Both the position numbers and the translations under genes were made by a program. A stretch of DNA of 64,000 nt from contig NZ_AUSW01000014.1 of assembly GCF_000471625.1 (NCBI RefSeq), positions 1 through 64,000 of the forward strand, in the 5' to 3' direction. The notes under the pieces were generated by a model that saw only the letters and a list, made by a program, of their open reading frames with translations, was not told the DNA's origin and did not search any database. Positions 29,009-38,235 of this stretch are shown here, one piece after another. The first letter of the stretch is position 1; every line of letters starts with the position of its first letter. Source of the stretch: Psychrobacter aquaticus CMS 56. Lineage in GTDB: Bacteria > Pseudomonadota > Gammaproteobacteria > Pseudomonadales > Moraxellaceae.

Positions 29009-31018
29009 ATGGACATACTCATTATCGTCGGCGTGGTTGTGGTGCTGGCGTTTGTTTTTATTATGGCAGCACTTTTGATGCTCAAAGCCTTTTATATCAA
29101 GGTGGATCAGGGCACAGCACTTATTATTAACGGCGTCAATAAAATTGCTGTACGCTTTGATGGTGGCTTTGTGTGGCCAGTCATCAACAAAAAAGAACTC
29201 ATGAGAATCTCGCTGCTCACTCTAGAGGTGGACAGACGTGGTAAAGAAGGGCTGATTTGCGCTGATAATATGCGTGCTGATATCACAGTGGCGTTTTATT
29301 TGCGTGTCAATGAGACCGAAGAAGATGTTCTTAAAGTGGCCAAGTCAGTTGGCGTAGACAGAGCGTCAGACAAGGTAGCGGTCAACGAGCTATTTAATGC
29401 AAAATTCTCAGAAGCACTAAAAACGGTTGGGAAACAGATTGATTTCGTTAAGTTGTTTGAAAACCGCAGCCAGTTCCGTGACAGTATTGTTCAAGAAATC
29501 GGTAACGACCTGAACGGTTATGTCCTAGAAGATGTGGCGATTGACTACTTGGAGCAAACGCCAAAGACATCATTAGATTCAAGTAATATCTTAGATGCTG
29601 AAGGTATCAAAAAGATTACGCAGCTAACCGCCTTTCAAAACGTTATCACCAATGAGCTTGAGCGTGACGAAGAGCTGGCTGTTAAGAAAAAGAACGTTGA
29701 AACCAGAGAGGCGATGCTGGAGCTTGAGCGTCAACAAGCCGATGCTGAAGCCAAGCAGAAGCGTGAAATCTCGTCGGTGATTGCGCGTGAAACGGCTGAA
29801 ACTCGCAAGATTGAAGAAGAAGAGCGCAAGAAGTCAGAAACCGCCGTTATCATGGTTGAGCAAGACTTGGCAATTCAGCGTGAGAATCAGCAACGTGAGA
29901 TCGAAGTGGCTGGGCAGAATCGCCTACGTGCCGTGGTCATCGAAGAAGAGAAAGTCACGCGTGCTCGTGACTTAGAAATTGTCTCTCGTGAGCGTGAAGT
30001 TGACTTGCAACGTATCGAGGCCGAACGCGCGATTGAGCTTGAGAAAAAAGAAATCGCCAACGTCATTCGTGAGCGCATCGCGGTAGACAAAACGGTGGCG
30101 CAAGAAGAAGAGCGTATCAAAGAAGTTCGCGAAGTCAGCGAAGCCGAGCGCTCTAAGCAAACGCGTGTACTGGCTGCCGAAGCAGACGCTGAAGAAATCA
30201 AAGTACGTCAGGTGAAAAAAGCAGAAGCAGAAGAGTTATCTGCCAAGCATAAAGCTGTTGAGATTACCACGCTTGCTACTGCCAATCTTGAAGCCTCTGC
30301 TAAAGAGTCAGAAGCCAAAATCAGAATGGCTGAAGGTATCAAGGCCGAAGAGTCTGCACATGGTTTTGCTGAAGCCGCTATCCAAGAAGCCAAATCGGTT
30401 TCTTTGGAAAAAGAAGGCATTGCCAAAGCCAATATCATCAGAGCAACTGGACAAGCTGAGGCGCAATCACAGCGTGAAAAAGGCATGGCGGATGCTGAGA
30501 TTATTGCGGCTCGTGGCGAGTCTAATGCCAAAGCCGAGCGCGATGTCGGTATGGCAAATGCTCAGGTCATCGCCGCTCGCGGTGAGTCAAATGCCAAGGC
30601 AGAACGTGAAGTTGGACTGGCGAAAGCCGAAGTTACTCGTGCACATTTCCAAGCCGAAGCAGATGGTCTGGTCGAAAAATTCAATGCCATGGGTAGCATG
30701 AGCAAAGAGGCACGCGAGCACGAAGAGTTCCGCATGAGTCTTGAGACGGCCTTGCAAGAAGCGCTGGCATCGATCGAAGCAGGTAAAGAGATTGCCAAAG
30801 AAAACGCTGAAGTCTTGGCAGTGGCGCTACAAAAAGCCAAAATCGACATCGTTGGCGGTGAAGCGCACTTCTTTGATAACTTTGCCAAGTCATTGTCTAT
30901 CGGTAAAGCCATTGATGGCCTAGCGGGGAAGTCAGATACGTTGAGCGGTATCATCAACGGTGTGATGGCCAATCAGGTTATGAAAGCGAATCAGCACAGT
31001 GATGATAAATCAGCTTAA
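29009..31018 (+). CDS. yqiK: Flotillin-family protein (YqiK-like)
   Basis: A 669-residue SPFH/flotillin protein that forms membrane-microdomain scaffolds. It has one N-terminal membrane helix (about 3–26), an SPFH/band-7 domain (about 30–200) and a very long, charged coiled coil (about 210–610). The coil contains two near-identical IIAARGESNAKAER-type repeats near residues 500–535. The C-terminus has small hydrophobic patches. An ATG occurs at 29003, but AAAGGA immediately abuts it, so the second ATG at 29009 is better spaced. It forms a set with yqiJ and the giant ATPase downstream. Confidence 0.92.
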   Translation: MDILIIVGVVVVLAFVFIMAALLMLKAFYIKVDQGTALIINGVNKIAVRFDGGFVWPVINKKELMRISLLTLEVDRRGKEGLICADNMRADITVAFYLRVNETEEDVLKVAKSVGVDRASDKVAVNELFNAKFSEALKTVGKQIDFVKLFENRSQFRDSIVQEIGNDLNGYVLEDVAIDYLEQTPKTSLDSSNILDAEGIKKITQLTAFQNVITNELERDEELAVKKKNVETREAMLELERQQADAEAKQKREISSVIARETAETRKIEEEERKKSETAVIMVEQDLAIQRENQQREIEVAGQNRLRAVVIEEEKVTRARDLEIVSREREVDLQRIEAERAIELEKKEIANVIRERIAVDKTVAQEEERIKEVREVSEAERSKQTRVLAAEADAEEIKVRQVKKAEAEELSAKHKAVEITTLATANLEASAKESEAKIRMAEGIKAEESAHGFAEAAIQEAKSVSLEKEGIAKANIIRATGQAEAQSQREKGMADAEIIAARGESNAKAERDVGMANAQVIAARGESNAKAEREVGLAKAEVTRAHFQAEADGLVEKFNAMGSMSKEAREHEEFRMSLETALQEALASIEAGKEIAKENAEVLAVALQKAKIDIVGGEAHFFDNFAKSLSIGKAIDGLAGKSDTLSGIINGVMANQVMKANQHSDDKSA

Positions 31019-31021
31019 TAC

Positions 31022-31045
31022 TAGGGTGTGCCCTCAATTCAATCG
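31022..31045 (-). repeat. Inverted copy of the CGATTGAATTGAGG..CCCTA repeat
   Basis: The reverse complement, CGATTGAATTGAGGGCACAC then CCTA, is nearly identical to 10077–10100. It sits 4 bp after the flotillin stop. Confidence 0.65.
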
Positions 31046-31184
31046 ACATGAATGATTTTTGGCAAGATTACCTTATAAATTTACCATCAATACGCAATCT
31101 ATCACTTAGGTGGTAGATTGTTTTAATCAAATCACTCTAAGCGCTTTAACAGAGCGATATTGAATAAATGCCATTAATAATGAG

Positions 31185-31237
31185 TTGGCTAATCTAAAAA
31201 AACCAGCAGTGGTGACTCGTTTTTTTAGATTAGCCAA
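31185..31237. repeat. Perfect 19-bp inverted repeat with 15-nt spacer
   Basis: The arm 31185–31203 (TTGGCTAATCT then A7, C) pairs with 31219–31237. It lies between the flotillin and ATPase genes. It may act as a transcription attenuator or bidirectional terminator, but the T-run is inside the stem, unlike a standard terminator. Confidence 0.7.
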
Positions 31238-31321
31238 GTGCGTTTTTACTCTTAATACTTCTTTAATATAAATAGCTTCTTATTTTCCTTATTGCCAAAC
31301 AATAAAAATGGACAAGCAACG

Positions 31322-32083
31322 ATGGCGGACACGCAAAACTCAAGCAATTCAGATAGCAAAGGCGATCCTAATTCTAACCAAGCAAACCAAACCGATCAGG
31401 CGGTTGCCTCAGGCAATGCTTATGAGCTCATAAAAAAACGTCTGACCGAGCAAGGCAGTCGTCTAGAGCAACAAACGGCTACCTTAAATAATGCTCGCCT
31501 CGAAGAGTTTGGCAGCACACAGATGCAAGTGATTGCTCGCACTCGGATTCGTACCGAGCACAACTGTGTGGCGCAAGACATGGTGCAAGTCGGCGATTAT
31601 CTGCTATTTGGCTACAATGTTTTTATGGGTCTGAAGCGGGCAAGTAACATTAAAGATGTGCTGTCATTGTATCGCCTGATTGAGCCAACCGATTGCAGTA
31701 TTGACAAGGAAGGTAATGACAATGCTAATGCTAATGCTAGCATTGATACGGAAAGCGCTGATCAAGACTATCAGCTCGAAGAAGTCGATTTAAAAGGAAC
31801 CTTTTTAGATCAAGATGCCTTTGTCCAAGATTTCAACGAGCTATATCGATATTACAAGCAAACACGCCTGATTCAGTTGAAGGTCAAAGACAGCAAGCTG
31901 CTATTGGCGTTTCAGATTGGTGAGCGCATCACCGATATTCGGGTCTTCCGTTTTGCGTTAGATTTTAGTCAAGGCACACAGAGTCAGCACAAGTCGCCTA
32001 CGTGGACAATCGAGGCGAGCGTGATATTGAGTTGCCGCCTGCTTATGACTTTGATTGGATCGATACCACGCGTGATCAGATGA
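31322..32083 (+). CDS. DNA repair ATPase, N-terminal part (frame broken near 31.96–32.0 kb)
   Basis: This frame encodes the N-terminal DUF3686-like region of a large AAA+ protein. It starts at ATG 31322 (MADTQ), although the frame is open from a TTG at 31292. Homology-like sequence runs through ELIKKRLTEQGSRLEQQ..GERITDIRVFRFALDF up to about 31960. The rest of this frame to 32083 (IEASVILSCRLL..) looks unrelated. The continuation YVDNRGERD is found in the −1 frame, in the neighbouring gene. So this is the first part of one gene split by a frameshift; see the next entry. Confidence 0.75.
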   Translation: MADTQNSSNSDSKGDPNSNQANQTDQAVASGNAYELIKKRLTEQGSRLEQQTATLNNARLEEFGSTQMQVIARTRIRTEHNCVAQDMVQVGDYLLFGYNVFMGLKRASNIKDVLSLYRLIEPTDCSIDKEGNDNANANASIDTESADQDYQLEEVDLKGTFLDQDAFVQDFNELYRYYKQTRLIQLKVKDSKLLLAFQIGERITDIRVFRFALDFSQGTQSQHKSPTWTIEASVILSCRLLMTLIGSIPRVIR

Positions 32084-35000
32084 TCAATGGTAAGTATCCA
32101 CACATGAATATCCTAGACACGATATTTGTGGAAACGGTCGGTGGCGATTTGACCATTAAGATTGAGGACAATACGCAATCAGGGCAAGGTATCTATAGCG
32201 AGCCTGTGAATGATCGTACGCAGTCGCTGACCGATGCTGAGATTGCTTATGCCAAAGTGGGCAGTCTCATACTGCTAAAAATATTGCCTTACCGCGAGGA
32301 CAGTTATCGTTATTTCGTTTATAACACCTTGACCGAGGCGGTATTACGTTTGGATGCCATTGGTCAATCATGTGTGCAGCTACCAGAAGATCACGGCATT
32401 ATATTTCCGGGTGGATATTATCTGCAAACGGGCGAATATAAGCTATTCGATGCCAATAGCGTTGACGCCAAAAATTTAAAGTTTAAACGCAAAATCATAT
32501 CGACGAATGGTGAGGATGTTTTATTCTTATTTTATGATAGAGATTTGGGTGTCACTGGGTTATTTCCTTATAACTTGATCAAAAAACAACTGGCAAATCC
32601 CATTTATTGTAATGGTATGGCATTGGCAGACAACGGGCGCTTGGTGCTATTTAGTGACCAAAGTGAGCCGTCGCGCATTCATCCGATGCAGATATGGCAT
32701 ACGCCTTATGCCTCGCCTGAGTATGTTAGCGAATTACCTGAAAGTACGAGCTTCTACGGAAAAATCGGTAATAAAGAACTGGTACGTGGCATCTCTGATC
32801 TCTATAGCATTACTCGCCTCATTGACAATCAAAGCGTGTCGCAAAAGCTCTATGAAGAGCTAGCTAATAATACCAGCAGATTGTTTGATAGCTATTATTG
32901 GCTGTCTGAGCCTGAGCTGAGCGAAATCGCCAGTAGTATCAAAGAAGTGACAGCGACGGCAGAGTTGGTCATTGATGAGTTTGCTAAGGTACAAAGTATC
33001 CAAAAGCAAACGCAAACTGCTTTAGCTGATGCTGAAGCTCAGCAAAATGAGATCTTACGGCAGATCCGCGTCACTACGTTTGAATCCGCCAGTGATTATG
33101 TCGATCAACTGTCGGCATTAAGACGGCAAAAAGGTCGTTTGGTCAGTTTGGAGGATTTGCGTTATTTAGATAGTGACAAGCTACAGGCATTGCAAAAGCA
33201 ATTAGAACAAGCAGAAAGTGAGCTTGCCGAAAAGACCGTACTGTTTTTAAGTGGGGCAGAGGCACTATCAAGCTATGAAGGCATATTGATAGATGTCAGT
33301 GAGCGTTTGAATACAGCAGAAACCAATGCTGAGCTGAAACCTGTACTAGAAAAAATTGATGAGACAGCACAGGGTTTAGATTTATTGACCGAGTTGCTAG
33401 GCACGTTGGATGTAGCTGATGCCACAGTGCGTACGCAAATCATCGATGACATATCGACCATTTATGCCAGCCTCAACCAGAGCAAAGCCAAGCTCAATCA
33501 TAAACGCAAAAACTTAGGATCGGCTGAGGCCGTCGCACAATTTGGCGCGCAGTTTAAGCTGTTCGGGCAGTCGATTGCCAATGCGTTATCCATTGCTAAT
33601 ACCCCTGAGAAATCAGATGAGCAAATGGCAAAATTGCTGGTACAGCTAGAAGAATTGGAAAGCCAGTTCGCTGATCCAGAGACCAATAGTGGCGATCAGT
33701 TTTTAGCCGATATCATTAGCAAACGTGAAGAGATTTACGAAACCTTTGAAAATCATAAGCAGCAACTGCTCGATGCCCGTAATCGCAAAGCGCAAAACTT
33801 AGGCGATGGTGCGCTGCGAATGCTTGAGAGTATCAAAAAACGCACGCAAAGCACAGGCGTCACTGGTTTTACAGAGGAAGAGGCGTTAAATACTTACTTT
33901 GCCTCAGATGGTCTGGTACAAAAAGTACGTCACATCGCAAAAGAGCTACAAGCGATGGGCTTTAGCGTCAAAGCCGATGATATCGATGCGCGTCTAAAAG
34001 CTATTCAGATCGAGAGCTATAAGAGTCTAAAAGATAAGTCGGACTTGTTTGAAGACGGCGGTCAGATCATCAAGCTGGGCAAGCACCGTTTTTCGGTCAA
34101 TACTCAGCCATTAGATTTGACCTTGCTCAGCCGTCAACAGTCAGATGGCAAGCGTGTGCTGAATTTGCATCTAACGGGCACAGATTATTATGGAGTGCTT
34201 AATAATGCTGAGCTAAACGCCTTGCGCCCGTATTGGGACATGAATATCGCCTCCGAGTCCGACAAGGTGTACCGCGCCGAGTACTTAGCTTATAGCATTA
34301 TCGAGAGCGCCAAAAACAGCCAAGACGGCCTGACCGAAACACGTCTATATAGAGCGTATGACGAAACCATCATTACCCTTGATGTTAATGGCGATATCGA
34401 CAATGATAGCCCATTGTCCAAATTGGTCAAAACTTACGCCATCCCTCGTTATCAGCTTGGTTATGACAAGGGCATTCATGACCATGATGCCACGCTATTA
34501 TTGATGCAAATACTGCCGACATTACGCGCGGCAGGGCTACTGATTTATACGCCGCAAGTACGTGCCTTGGCGCAATTGTTCTATTGGCAGTTGAATATCG
34601 TACAAGCACTTGGTTTAGACAGTCTGCGTCAATTTGGTTATGACAGTTGGCTGAACGAGTCAGTGTTGACCCGCGCGAGCAACTGGACAGATAGAGCGGC
34701 TACCGCTGAGCAACTGCGCCGTACACTCGGCAGTGACACGGCGAAATATTTGCTAGTTGAAGACATGAGCCAAGTCATGCGTCACTTCGTCATAGCTCAT
34801 AATGATGACAGTGTTAGCATTAATAATGATGCTAAAAAGCCGTCAAACTCAGAGTTGGCTTCAGAACCAGATTCAAATACCAGCGACATTCATAACACCA
34901 ACATCTTTAAACCCAGTTATGTGCAGCTGGCTAGTGAATACTTAGTTAGCGTCATGGGGCAGTCGGCTGAATCGAATGCAGGCGCATACAACCCAATAAA

Positions 35001-37560
35001 CTGGCAAACCAGTCAACAAGCGCAGCAGTTGTGTGAGCAGCTAAGCCAAACGCTGAGTAGCTCATCCAGCAGCACGCAACATACTGCCAGTTTTGAGCAA
35101 TTACAATCTGCAATCGGTAAGCTTGGCTTTCAACCCAAATCCGCTTATGAGCTATTGGCAACATGGTTCCATGCCTTACTTGATAAGACTTACAGTAATA
35201 GCGAGACGGCCAGCGATCAAACAGATGGTGAAGGCGCACTCAGTGAAGAGCAGCTTGCTGAGAGTAAGGGAAAAGAGGCGCTACGCAAGCAACAGCTAGA
35301 TAGTGGTCGTCATTATGTGCCCGAAGCCATTGCTGTTTTACTCACTCAATTAAATGATACTCAGCGTGAAGCCTTGGTACAGCGCCTCATTGATTCAGGC
35401 GCGAGCTTTGATAAAGGGACGCTTAATAAAGGTCAGAACAATAACGGTCTAGGTAATCAAGGTCTAGGCAATCAAGGTACAAATGCTACGCCATCTGCCT
35501 TATCATTTTCCTCAATCACCTCATCACCCATGTCATTGACCAGTATTAATAATCCGCTCAATCAGGTGCAAAGCTTTGAGCGTAGCACGGGTAAGGTATC
35601 GCTTGAGAGTCAAGTCAACAATCTATTGGGTGAGCATACACGTATTCATCAGCAGACTTTAACCTTTGCCGTCGATGATTTCTTAAATCGTCTGCATCAC
35701 CATCACACCCAAGTTATCCCTGCTTATAGACGTTATCTGGCGATGCGCTCAGAAATATTACATGAGTCAAAAGAAGCTTTGCGACTGGACGAATTTATGC
35801 CGCGTCCATTGTCCTCATTTGTGCGTAACCGTCTGATTAACGAGAGCTATTTGCCACTTATCGGTGATAATCTTGCCAAGCAAATGGGCACGGTCGGCGA
35901 AGATAAGCGTACCGATTTGATGGGTATCCTCATGATGATATCGCCACCAGGTTACGGTAAAACGACCTTGATGGAATACGTGGCAAATCGTCTTGGTCTT
36001 ATCTTTATGAAGATTAATTGTCCGTCACTCGGTCATGATGTCACCTCATTAGATCCAGAAAAAGCGCCCAATGCTACCGCACGAGAAGAATTAAATAAAA
36101 TCAACTTAGCCTTTGAGATGGGTAATAACGTCATGCTTTATCTCGATGATATTCAGCATACCCATGCGGAGTTTTTGCAAAAGTTTATCTCATTAGGCGA
36201 TGGCACACGCCGTATCGATGGCGTCTGGCAAGGCAAGACCAAGACCTATGACATGCGCGGCAAAAAGTTCTGCGTGGTCATGGCGGGTAACCCGTATACC
36301 GAGAGCGGTGAAGCCTTTAAAGTCCCTGACATGCTCGCCAACCGTGCCGATATCTACAACTTAGGCGATATCATGAGCGGCATGGAGGAGGTCTTTGCGC
36401 TGAGTTATATCGAAAACTCACTAACTTCTAATACGGTTCTCGCACCACTGGCCAACCGTGATTTAAGCGATGTGCATCGCCTAATTAAAATGGCAAAAAC
36501 GAATAATGCCAACCTCGCGCAAGCACAAAGCAGCGATCTGACTTATCCATATAGCACCTCAGAGATTAATGAGATTGTCGCCATCTTGCGTCATATGTTT
36601 AGGGTGCAAGAAGTCATCCTCGATGTTAATCAAGCTTATATTGCTTCTGCCTCGCAAGATGATAAGTATCGCGTCGAGCCGATATTTAAGCTGCAAGGCA
36701 GTTATCGTAATATGAATAAGATGACTGAAAAGCTGTCAGCGGTCATGAATGACAATGAGCTTAACCAGTTAATAGACGATCATTATTTGGGTGAGTCGCA
36801 GCTATTGACCCAAGGCGCAGAGAGTAACTTGCTCAAGCTTGGCGAGATGCGCGGTGTCTTGACCGAAGAAGAAACAGAACGTTGGGCACAAATCAAAGCG
36901 GACTTTTTACGTAACAAAGCCATGGGCGGCGAAGACGGTGATACGGGCGCGCGCATCGTCGCGCAGTTGGTCGACTTGGCCAGTGGCTTCAATGCCATCA
37001 GTAGCCAGTTTGAAACTTACTTAACGCAAAATAACCCAGAGCAAATCGCCCGCTTACGAGAGGTAGAACGCCAAGCCCAGTTAGAGACTCAGCTAGCATC
37101 ACAAAAAATCCTCGCCGATAGCGTGATCAATAATGCCAACGTCGTCAGCGACAGCATCGATAATGGCTTTGAGAAAAGCGTGAGCCAATTGCTGCAAATA
37201 TATAAGCACGATCATAAAGCCGAAGGCGAGTATCTCAAGCAAAACCAAGACGTGCAAAAAGAGTTGATGGTACAGTTGGTCAATGCGGTTGAGCAATTGG
37301 CGCAAAACATGGCAGATAGCTTGTCTAATAGCCTAACCGAAAGCCTGATAAAGAGTGATGAGAGTCAAGTCGCCGCTAGCGATATCCCTGATATTCATCA
37401 GCAGACCGCACTCATTGCAAATGCGCTCAAGCAAGCATTAGAGCCGCTGACGCTGCGGATGGATGAAAAGCTGGCCATTGATACCAGTACTGATCAATCA
37501 GGTAAGCTCATCGTCAGTAGCCTCAACAGACTAAACAAAATCTTCGATGACTATGAGTAG
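32002..37560 (+). CDS. Giant AAA+ 'DNA repair ATPase', central and C-terminal part
   Basis: An 1852-residue product with Walker A SPPGYGKTT at about 1314–1322, Walker B NVMLYLDDIQ near 1380, long coiled-coil segments (about 300–620) and an Asn/Gly-rich patch (about 1140–1200). The family is annotated as an ATPase involved in DNA repair (DUF3686 plus AAA), but I know of no proven mechanism. The GTG at 32002 lies inside what should be the motif YVDNRGERD, has no ribosome-binding site, and the preceding gene supplies the missing N-terminus. It belongs with yqiJ and yqiK; this trio suggests a membrane-scaffolded ATPase system (inference). Confidence 0.85.
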   Translation: MDNRGERDIELPPAYDFDWIDTTRDQMINGKYPHMNILDTIFVETVGGDLTIKIEDNTQSGQGIYSEPVNDRTQSLTDAEIAYAKVGSLILLKILPYREDSYRYFVYNTLTEAVLRLDAIGQSCVQLPEDHGIIFPGGYYLQTGEYKLFDANSVDAKNLKFKRKIISTNGEDVLFLFYDRDLGVTGLFPYNLIKKQLANPIYCNGMALADNGRLVLFSDQSEPSRIHPMQIWHTPYASPEYVSELPESTSFYGKIGNKELVRGISDLYSITRLIDNQSVSQKLYEELANNTSRLFDSYYWLSEPELSEIASSIKEVTATAELVIDEFAKVQSIQKQTQTALADAEAQQNEILRQIRVTTFESASDYVDQLSALRRQKGRLVSLEDLRYLDSDKLQALQKQLEQAESELAEKTVLFLSGAEALSSYEGILIDVSERLNTAETNAELKPVLEKIDETAQGLDLLTELLGTLDVADATVRTQIIDDISTIYASLNQSKAKLNHKRKNLGSAEAVAQFGAQFKLFGQSIANALSIANTPEKSDEQMAKLLVQLEELESQFADPETNSGDQFLADIISKREEIYETFENHKQQLLDARNRKAQNLGDGALRMLESIKKRTQSTGVTGFTEEEALNTYFASDGLVQKVRHIAKELQAMGFSVKADDIDARLKAIQIESYKSLKDKSDLFEDGGQIIKLGKHRFSVNTQPLDLTLLSRQQSDGKRVLNLHLTGTDYYGVLNNAELNALRPYWDMNIASESDKVYRAEYLAYSIIESAKNSQDGLTETRLYRAYDETIITLDVNGDIDNDSPLSKLVKTYAIPRYQLGYDKGIHDHDATLLLMQILPTLRAAGLLIYTPQVRALAQLFYWQLNIVQALGLDSLRQFGYDSWLNESVLTRASNWTDRAATAEQLRRTLGSDTAKYLLVEDMSQVMRHFVIAHNDDSVSINNDAKKPSNSELASEPDSNTSDIHNTNIFKPSYVQLASEYLVSVMGQSAESNAGAYNPINWQTSQQAQQLCEQLSQTLSSSSSSTQHTASFEQLQSAIGKLGFQPKSAYELLATWFHALLDKTYSNSETASDQTDGEGALSEEQLAESKGKEALRKQQLDSGRHYVPEAIAVLLTQLNDTQREALVQRLIDSGASFDKGTLNKGQNNNGLGNQGLGNQGTNATPSALSFSSITSSPMSLTSINNPLNQVQSFERSTGKVSLESQVNNLLGEHTRIHQQTLTFAVDDFLNRLHHHHTQVIPAYRRYLAMRSEILHESKEALRLDEFMPRPLSSFVRNRLINESYLPLIGDNLAKQMGTVGEDKRTDLMGILMMISPPGYGKTTLMEYVANRLGLIFMKINCPSLGHDVTSLDPEKAPNATAREELNKINLAFEMGNNVMLYLDDIQHTHAEFLQKFISLGDGTRRIDGVWQGKTKTYDMRGKKFCVVMAGNPYTESGEAFKVPDMLANRADIYNLGDIMSGMEEVFALSYIENSLTSNTVLAPLANRDLSDVHRLIKMAKTNNANLAQAQSSDLTYPYSTSEINEIVAILRHMFRVQEVILDVNQAYIASASQDDKYRVEPIFKLQGSYRNMNKMTEKLSAVMNDNELNQLIDDHYLGESQLLTQGAESNLLKLGEMRGVLTEEETERWAQIKADFLRNKAMGGEDGDTGARIVAQLVDLASGFNAISSQFETYLTQNNPEQIARLREVERQAQLETQLASQKILADSVINNANVVSDSIDNGFEKSVSQLLQIYKHDHKAEGEYLKQNQDVQKELMVQLVNAVEQLAQNMADSLSNSLTESLIKSDESQVAASDIPDIHQQTALIANALKQALEPLTLRMDEKLAIDTSTDQSGKLIVSSLNRLNKIFDDYE

Positions 37561-37623
37561 TATGTAGGTGATTAGACTATACTGGCAAGTGATTCATGTC
37601 ATAAACAAATTAATGAGAAATGT

Positions 37624-37794
37624 ATGGCGCACAAAAAAAAGAATGTCCGCAAAAAAGAATGTCCGGTCTGCGAGCGTGAATTTAGTTGGACTAAAAAGCT
37701 GGATAAAAACTGGGAAAGCATGGTGTATTGCTCAGACCAGTGCCGCCGAATTAAGAAGTATGAAGGGTTGGATCATCAAAAAGAAGATAAGTAA
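37624..37794 (+). CDS. DUF2256-family zinc-ribbon microprotein, copy 1
   Basis: A 56-residue protein with two CxxC-like pairs, CPVC (13–16) and YCSDQC (35–40), that would bind one zinc. The family pattern is MAHKK..CPVC..F.W.KK...W..V.YCS..CR. It starts 63 bp after the ATPase stop. It carries an extra KKNVRK before the first Cys pair and a KEDK tail, so it is a diverged version of copy 2. The family function is unknown; homologues often sit beside photolyase-like genes, which is not the case here. Confidence 0.8.
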   Translation: MAHKKKNVRKKECPVCEREFSWTKKLDKNWESMVYCSDQCRRIKKYEGLDHQKEDK

Positions 37795-37833
37795 TCGTTA
37801 ATAGCGAAATAAAGATATATGAAAACAAGGTAG

Positions 37834-37850
37834 GGTGCGCCCCGCGCACC
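37834..37850. repeat. GC-rich hairpin in TAGGGTGCGCCCCGCGCACC repeat
   Basis: A 7-bp perfect stem GGTGCGC with GCGCACC and a CCC loop. It is GC-rich in an AT-rich gap between the two DUF2256 genes. This is a REP-like element without a following T-run. Confidence 0.65.
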
Positions 37851-37919
37851 ATTTTGAATAAATTGTAAGCTGACTTTCTAACCCAGAATTTTATACTACG
37901 AAGTAACGCAGGGAAGCTC

Positions 37920-38066
37920 ATGGCACATAAAAAAGTAAACTTACCGCAAAAGACCTGCCCCGTCTGCCAGCGTCCATTTACGTGGCGTAAGAAGTGGGAG
38001 AAAGATTGGGAGCAGGTGATTTATTGTTCGGAGAAGTGTCGGCGGACAAAAGGTAAAGCAGATTAA
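37920..38066 (+). CDS. DUF2256-family zinc-ribbon microprotein, copy 2
   Basis: A 48-residue protein starting [16 protein letters not shown], with Cys13/Cys16 and Cys36/Cys40 and the core [20 protein letters not shown]. It is the more canonical of two tandem paralogues, which align over about 42 residues. A likely ribosome-binding site, CAGGGAAG, lies just before the ATG at 37920. It is the last gene before the AT-rich retron island. Confidence 0.85.
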   Translation: MAHKKVNLPQKTCPVCQRPFTWRKKWEKDWEQVIYCSEKCRRTKGKAD

Positions 38067-38129
38067 ATTATAGTTAGGATAAGGGGTCTGCCAGAGTTTC
38101 TAACTAAATAGTATATGGGCTTAGATAAT

Positions 38130-38172
38130 TATTTCGCTATTTGCTAATATTTATTTCGCTATTTGCGAAATA
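38130..38172 (+). promoter_or_regulatory. Direct repeats and dyad upstream of the retron promoter
   Basis: TATTTCGCTATTTGC occurs at 38130–38144 and again at 38152–38166, exactly 22 nt (about two helical turns) apart. The second copy also forms a perfect dyad, TATTTCGC (38152–38159) with GCGAAATA (38165–38172). The position immediately upstream of the −35 suggests a binding site for a regulator, perhaps the XRE protein encoded downstream (inference). Confidence 0.55.
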
Positions 38173-38176
38173 AACG

Positions 38177-38204
38177 TTGATTAATTTTTTTCTTATTGTA
38201 TAAT
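38177..38204 (+). promoter_or_regulatory. Sigma70-like promoter of the retron operon
   Basis: TTGATT (38177–38182), a 16-nt spacer and a consensus TATAAT (38199–38204). A start near 38211 would place the transcript just ahead of the structured non-coding region. Confidence 0.7.
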
Positions 38205-38235
38205 CTTGAATGTTAGTTGATGTATAGACGAATAA

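Noticed and set aside
29887..30972. Several Ala/Ser-rich minus-strand frames in the flotillin region
   Set aside because: They are antisense shadows of a repetitive Glu/Ala/Lys coiled coil, which often leaves long open frames on the other strand.
37568..37801. 77-residue open frame after the ATPase
   Set aside because: It is an out-of-frame shadow of the DUF2256 microprotein at 37624–37794, whose Cys pattern is clear in the other frame.
38130..38172. Two repeats as a small CRISPR array
   Set aside because: There are only two units with a 7-nt gap and no cas genes, so they are better read as regulatory sites.
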